From Sulfuricurvum sp. (lineage in GTDB: Bacteria > Campylobacterota > Campylobacteria > Campylobacterales > Sulfurimonadaceae), in assembly GCF_023229695.1 (NCBI RefSeq), contig NZ_JALNYS010000011.1:1-8803 (forward strand): DNA of 8,803 bases, read 5' to 3'. Shown here piece after piece: positions 5,656 to 8,803 of this stretch. Made by a program: the position numbers and the translations under genes. The notes under the pieces were generated by a model that saw nothing but the letters and a program-made list of their open reading frames with translations, was not told the DNA's origin and did not search any database. Within the stretch, counting starts at the first letter, position 1; every line of letters begins with the position of its first letter.

Positions 5656-7401
5656 ATGAGTGTTAAACAAAGATTGTATATCGGTTTTTTTGCGGTTGCA
5701 CTCCTTGCCGTCCTTGGCGGAATAATTGGGAAAATATCGGGTGCTGTGATTCAAAACGGCACAGACAGTGTCATTAAAAAGAGTCTCCCGCAGCTCAAAG
5801 CAATTTCCGGAGCGATCCTTAGCATGGAGCGCTCCCTGTCGAATCTGAAAGGGTATCAGCTTTCAACCCGGCCTGAACCGCAGATTGTTGAGCAAATACA
5901 GCAAAATCTGGATGCGGTAATCAAAAATCTTGTTTTTTTGGAAAAGGGGGATGTTGAAAACAAGGTACCGAGTGTCGATCAAGAGGTTTTAAAAGAGGTT
6001 GTTTCAGCGCAGAAAAAAAGCGAAGCATTCAAGCTGACTATCCAAGAGTCAATCGATGTACAGAGTTATAAGATCACTCTTTTGAACAAGAGTGAAAAAG
6101 ATGAACGGACCGTTAAAACACTGGCAATGATTGATCAAAGCGGGAAAATTAACTATGCGGTCTCTATGAAGGCGGCAGAGGAGATTCTCACCGCGCTTAA
6201 AACAATTGAAAAAAACATTGACCAAAATACGTTTGAAGCCAAAGAGCGTGTTGAATCGGCCCAGACAATAGCGAATATAATCAATTGGATTATTACATTG
6301 GCCGCAATGGGTGGAGGTGCGTTTATCGCGTACTTCTTTGCCCGGAAGATCTCTGTTTCGCTTGAAGATTTTCAAAACGGACTCTTCAATTTTTTTGATT
6401 TTCTGAATAGCAAGACACGTGAAATTAAGCCTTTGAATGAGAATGGAAACGATGAATTTGCCCGGATGGCAAAAGTGATCAATGAAAGCATTGCCGTCAT
6501 TGAAAAGGGATTGATGCATGATGAACAGGCAGTTCTTGATGCGGTCGAGATTGCTAACCGTGTCAAACGGGGGGAGTTGACATGCTCAATCACCGCAGTT
6601 CCGAATAACCCACAGCTTATCAGGCTTAAAGATGTCCTCAATGAGATGCTTGTCGGGCTCAATATGAATATTCAGAAAGTGTTGGCTGGGTTAAAAGCTT
6701 ATACCGCTAACGATTTTAGTGTTCAGGTTGAACTCGGAGAGTTGCACCATGAAATGGCCAATATGATTAACGGTGTGAACAATCTTGGAAGTGAAATGTC
6801 TTCGATGCTTTCCCTTAATCTTTCAAATGGGCAAATGTTATCGGATTCATCGATTATTCTGAAGGAGAGTGTCGAGCGGCTTGGTGGAGCGAGTGCTAGC
6901 CAGGCGGTATCACTGGAAGAGACCGCCGTATCGATGGAACAGATGGCCAAAGCGATGCAGACGGTTGGAATGTCGGCAGATATGATGATTGCCCAATCGA
7001 ATACGATCAAGGGGGTTATCGAAATCATTAAAGATATAGCAGATCAAACCAATCTGTTGGCGCTTAACGCTGCGATCGAAGCGGCGCGAGCCGGAGAACA
7101 TGGTCGTGGATTTGCCGTTGTTGCGGATGAAGTCCGTAAACTTGCCGAACGGACTCAAAAAAGTCTCACTGAAGTGGATGTCAGTACCAATGGGTTGGTA
7201 CAAACAATCCACGATATGACCGATATGCTCAAAGAACAGATTCTGGCTATTGAACATGTCAGCACATCCATTATAGGATTGGATAAGCTTTCTCAGGACA
7301 ATGCTCATGCAGCCGAAGAGACGGACAAAGTTGCCATTGAAGTTTCGATGCTGGCGAAGCGGTTAGTCGATGAAGCGAGTCGTAAAAAATTTATCTATTA
7401 G
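5656..7401 (+). CDS. Methyl-accepting chemotaxis protein (transmembrane chemoreceptor)
   Basis: This is a 581-residue inner-membrane receptor. TM1 is about residues 7-30. A helical periplasmic domain of about 175 residues follows, with size and composition like the four-helix-bundle class and no Cys or CxxCH, so it is not a haem sensor. TM2 is about 207-229, followed by a HAMP-like linker with DEFARMAKVIN (266-276) and a long cytoplasmic coiled coil. The signalling tip is unmistakable: IADQTNLLALNAAIEAARAG (461-480) continuing through HGRGFAVVADEVRKLAERT, where CheW and CheA dock. Glu/Gln pairs near 419-428 and 553-556 are candidate methylation sites. The C-terminus (SRKKFIY) lacks a CheR/CheB-tethering pentapeptide. 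GGAGA sits 7 bases before the ATG, 21 bp after the cytochrome gene, so it is the last gene of the peroxidase operon. The ligand is unknown; a redox or peroxide link is suggested only by context. Confidence 0.94.
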   Translation: MSVKQRLYIGFFAVALLAVLGGIIGKISGAVIQNGTDSVIKKSLPQLKAISGAILSMERSLSNLKGYQLSTRPEPQIVEQIQQNLDAVIKNLVFLEKGDVENKVPSVDQEVLKEVVSAQKKSEAFKLTIQESIDVQSYKITLLNKSEKDERTVKTLAMIDQSGKINYAVSMKAAEEILTALKTIEKNIDQNTFEAKERVESAQTIANIINWIITLAAMGGGAFIAYFFARKISVSLEDFQNGLFNFFDFLNSKTREIKPLNENGNDEFARMAKVINESIAVIEKGLMHDEQAVLDAVEIANRVKRGELTCSITAVPNNPQLIRLKDVLNEMLVGLNMNIQKVLAGLKAYTANDFSVQVELGELHHEMANMINGVNNLGSEMSSMLSLNLSNGQMLSDSSIILKESVERLGGASASQAVSLEETAVSMEQMAKAMQTVGMSADMMIAQSNTIKGVIEIIKDIADQTNLLALNAAIEAARAGEHGRGFAVVADEVRKLAERTQKSLTEVDVSTNGLVQTIHDMTDMLKEQILAIEHVSTSIIGLDKLSQDNAHAAEETDKVAIEVSMLAKRLVDEASRKKFIY

Positions 7402-7452
7402 TGTCTGACCTTACGCACCTTGTCTAAACACGTGCGAAAAGGTTAGTAATCT

Positions 7453-7473
7453 CCCGCATTTGACAGATGCGGG
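7453..7473. repeat. Hairpin 1 of the 7405-7619 element
   Basis: CCCGCAT (7453-7459) pairs perfectly with ATGCGGG (7467-7473) around a 7-base loop. No T-run follows. A further weak pairing, CGCAC (7414-7418) with GTGCG (7432-7436), lies just upstream and would compete with pairing of the two element ends. Confidence 0.5.
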
Positions 7474-7506
7474 TAGCTTCAGGGGGGTGCAGGGGTGAAA
7501 AGCGTC

Positions 7507-7532
7507 AAAAAAGCCAACTGCTTGGCTTTTTT
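7507..7532. terminator. Bidirectional rho-independent terminator
   Basis: AAAAAAGCCAA (7507-7517) and TTGGCTTTTTT (7522-7532) form a perfect 11-bp stem around CTGC. The T-run serves the rightward chemoreceptor transcript. The A-run on the opposite arm becomes a T-run for the leftward helicase transcript. Its position between two convergent genes fits a shared terminator, although it resides inside the repeat element. Confidence 0.8.
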
Positions 7533-7542
7533 AGCTTTGGAA

Positions 7543-7571
7543 CCCGGCCGATGCACGAAGTGCCGGCTGGG
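7543..7571. repeat. Hairpin 3 of the 7405-7619 element
   Basis: CCCGGCCG (7543-7550) pairs with CGGCTGGG (7564-7571), with one G-T wobble. Inside it, GCAC (7553-7556) pairs with GTGC (7560-7563) around a GAA loop. A 2-base AT bulge separates the two helices on the left arm. The result is a 12-bp, GC-rich stem without a T-run, more like structured RNA than a terminator. Confidence 0.5.
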
Positions 7572-7581
7572 CCGTCCCCGC

Positions 7582-7608
7582 CACTTTACGGGCTTTGCCC
7601 GGAAAGTG
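7582..7608. repeat. Hairpin 4 of the 7405-7619 element
   Basis: CACTTT (7582-7587) pairs with AAAGTG (7603-7608), and CGGGC (7589-7593) pairs with GCCCG (7597-7601), separated by one A/G mismatch and closed by a TTT loop. The outer arm overlaps the first bases of the right terminal repeat, so hairpin formation and end-to-end pairing are alternatives. Confidence 0.5.
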
Positions 7609-7619
7609 CGTAACATCAG

Positions 7620-8803
7620 TTAGTGTGATAATTCTTGCATGACGGTGATCCGTTTGGATTGTTCCAACCGCCGGCATGCAGATTCAAATGCCCCCGTCTC
7701 ACCAATGAAGATGCAGTGCCCTTTGGCACGGGTGAGAGCGGTATAGAGAAGTTTGGTTCCCAGCATGATGCGGTGGGAAAAGCTCATGACGACGACAACG
7801 GTATCGTACTCCATCCCCTGTACTTTGTGAACGCTCAGGGCATAAGAGAGGCTCAATAGCGTACTGATCTCCTCATATTTGTATTGGACGATGAGCTCTT
7901 CGTTGGGGTAATAGACATAGGCGAGTTCTTCTTCTTCCTCGATTCGGAACACAAGCCCGCACATCCCGTTGAATATCCGCCGTTCGCTCGGTTTATTCCC
8001 CTCTTTGAACTCTTCAGGGGTATAGGAGAGAATATTCTCATTCTTGGTGTGGACCACCTTGTCCATCAGTCGGAGTTCTCCGTGCAGCGTTTTGATCTTT
8101 TTTTTCGGATTTGGATTGAAATAATCTTGCAACAGGAGATTGAGGTTCTCAACCCCAAGCGTATATGCCCGCATCGGCGAGATCACCTGAAAGGCGCTGA
8201 GGTATTCGCGGATCTGTTTGGTCTGGAGTTTTTCGCGTGATGCAGGGAGTTCTGCGAGAGTCACTTCGGCGATTTTGGCAAGAATATTATGGGAAAGGGT
8301 TTGAATCGCTTCGTCGAATTCGTTGCTGGTGAGGCTTTGTTTGAGAGCGTGACGGTTGGAGAGTTCGACGGGGATAAAGGTAAAATCTTCATACGATTCA
8401 CGGTAGGAGGGGATAATACCGCGCCGGACATCGTTGGCGATGAGGGCAATGGCTTGATCGGCACTTTGGCGGTAAATTTGTGTCAGCATGACGGTCGGTG
8501 CCAGATTCAATGCAATCGCATCGGTGAGAGGATTTCCCGCACCGATGGGGGGGAGCTGCGCATCATCTCCGACGATAATGACGACGGCATCCCCCTCTAT
8601 TTTGGCCATCAGCCGTGCGAAGAGGATGGAATTGATCATCGACGCTTCGTCGATCAAGACCACCCGGTAGGGCATTGTGTCGTGGGATTCGAATTTCACC
8701 AGCAGGCTTTGGATCGTACCGCTTTGGTAGCCGCTGCGTTCACGAATCCTCTGAGACGCAATACCGCTGAGGGCGCACGTCATGATCAATGCCGGATCGG
8801 TAC
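7620..8803 (-). CDS. RecD-like superfamily 1 DNA helicase / AAA ATPase, N-terminus outside window
   Basis: About 394 codons of the C-terminal part are visible; the frame is open through the window edge, so the true start and the Walker A motif lie beyond 8803. Residues are counted from the TTG codon at 8789, used only as a reference point. Helicase motifs run in order: ALSGIASQRI (6-15), motif II VVLIDEASM (43-51), motif III VGDDAQLPPIGAGNPL (73-88), TQIYRQ (103-108), SYALSVHKVQGMEYD (315-329), and motif VI LLYTALTRAKG (347-357). This is the RecD/RecD2-type SF1B architecture with a UvrD-C2-like end. Such enzymes unwind DNA 5' to 3' using ATP in repair or recombination. No RecB or RecC partner is visible. 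It is convergent with the chemoreceptor gene across the 7405-7619 element and ends in LSH, its stop codon lying inside the TTAGTGT repeat. Confidence 0.88.
   Translation of the reverse strand, partial: TDPALIMTCALSGIASQRIRERSGYQSGTIQSLLVKFESHDTMPYRVVLIDEASMINSILFARLMAKIEGDAVVIIVGDDAQLPPIGAGNPLTDAIALNLAPTVMLTQIYRQSADQAIALIANDVRRGIIPSYRESYEDFTFIPVELSNRHALKQSLTSNEFDEAIQTLSHNILAKIAEVTLAELPASREKLQTKQIREYLSAFQVISPMRAYTLGVENLNLLLQDYFNPNPKKKIKTLHGELRLMDKVVHTKNENILSYTPEEFKEGNKPSERRIFNGMCGLVFRIEEEEELAYVYYPNEELIVQYKYEEISTLLSLSYALSVHKVQGMEYDTVVVVMSFSHRIMLGTKLLYTALTRAKGHCIFIGETGAFESACRRLEQSKRITVMQELSH

Larger units (their letters stand above)
7405..7619. mobile_element. 215-bp MITE-like element, copy 2, with terminal inverted repeats and a 7-bp direct repeat
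   Basis: The ends CTGACCTTACGCAC (7405-7418) and GTGCGTAACATCAG (7606-7619) are inverted repeats matching at 12 of 14 positions. Directly outside both ends is TTAGTGT (7398-7404 and 7620-7626), as expected for a target-site duplication. There is no coding frame inside, so it would be non-autonomous. It fills the whole gap between two convergent genes. Deleting the element plus one repeat would restore a continuous junction in which the chemoreceptor TAG and the helicase TAA are unchanged. The interior is a series of strong hairpins (separate entries), which also allows the reading of a structured RNA. Copy 1 at 1-153 shares only the ends. I cannot assign an IS family. Confidence 0.6.

Noticed and set aside
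7360..7401. Chemoreceptor C-terminus truncated by the adjacent insertion
   Set aside because: Reconstructing the site without the element leaves the same TAG stop in frame, so the SRKKFIY end probably predates the insertion.
7405..7619. A transposase or other protein gene inside the repeat element
   Set aside because: No frame in the 215 bp is long enough or has a ribosome binding site; any transposase would have to act in trans.
1..8803. CRISPR array, tRNA or rRNA genes
   Set aside because: No regularly spaced direct repeats were seen and no cloverleaf or rRNA-like sequence was recognised on either strand by eye.

Overview
The window looks like chromosome from a Campylobacterota (epsilonproteobacterial) bacterium of the Sulfurimonas/Sulfuricurvum type. 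The evidence is a small secreted protein resembling the DUF1104 family, a chemoreceptor with the 'FFDFLNSKT...DEFARMAKVIN' linker and 'ERTQKSLTE' signalling region seen in that phylum, compact gene spacing, and AT-rich regulatory DNA. No tRNA, rRNA, CRISPR array or transposase gene is visible. The genus is an inference from protein style, not from a marker gene.

Layout. Positions 1-153 hold an intergenic repeat element with a nested REP-like double hairpin. Three genes follow on the minus strand, read from right to left: a GNAT-type acetyltransferase (2007-2630), an NhaC-family Na+/H+ antiporter (554-1954, GTG start) and a small exported DUF1104-like protein (158-487). A divergent promoter region at 2631-2704 separates them from a plus-strand exported L,D-transpeptidase-like protein (2705-3382). 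An AT-rich gap (3383-3609) with a candidate promoter and a perfect 9-bp palindrome leads into a tight plus-strand operon: di-heme cytochrome c peroxidase (3610-4617), one-domain cupredoxin (4628-4939), two-domain di-heme cytochrome c (4942-5634) and a methyl-accepting chemotaxis protein (5656-7401). The window ends with a convergent RecD-like superfamily 1 helicase (7620-8803, N-terminus outside the window).

How the genes fit together. The four-gene operon is the functional centre. Two small periplasmic electron carriers (copper and haem) are made with a peroxidase that needs electrons to reduce H2O2, and with a transmembrane chemoreceptor that could couple the same stress or redox state to motility. 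The peroxidase keeps its peroxidatic-site residues, but where canonical enzymes have the Met ligand of the electron-entry haem (Tyr in MauG) it appears to have Cys284.

Most unusual DNA. The gap between the chemoreceptor and the helicase is a 215-bp element (7405-7619). It has 14-bp imperfect terminal inverted repeats, is bordered exactly by a 7-bp direct repeat (TTAGTGT), and is packed with hairpins, one of which is a bidirectional terminator. Removing the element and one repeat leaves both neighbouring stop codons intact. The same two ends occur in inverted orientation at 1-15 and 141-152 around a different interior. The window therefore carries two members of a non-autonomous repeat family, possibly a MITE or a structured-RNA element.
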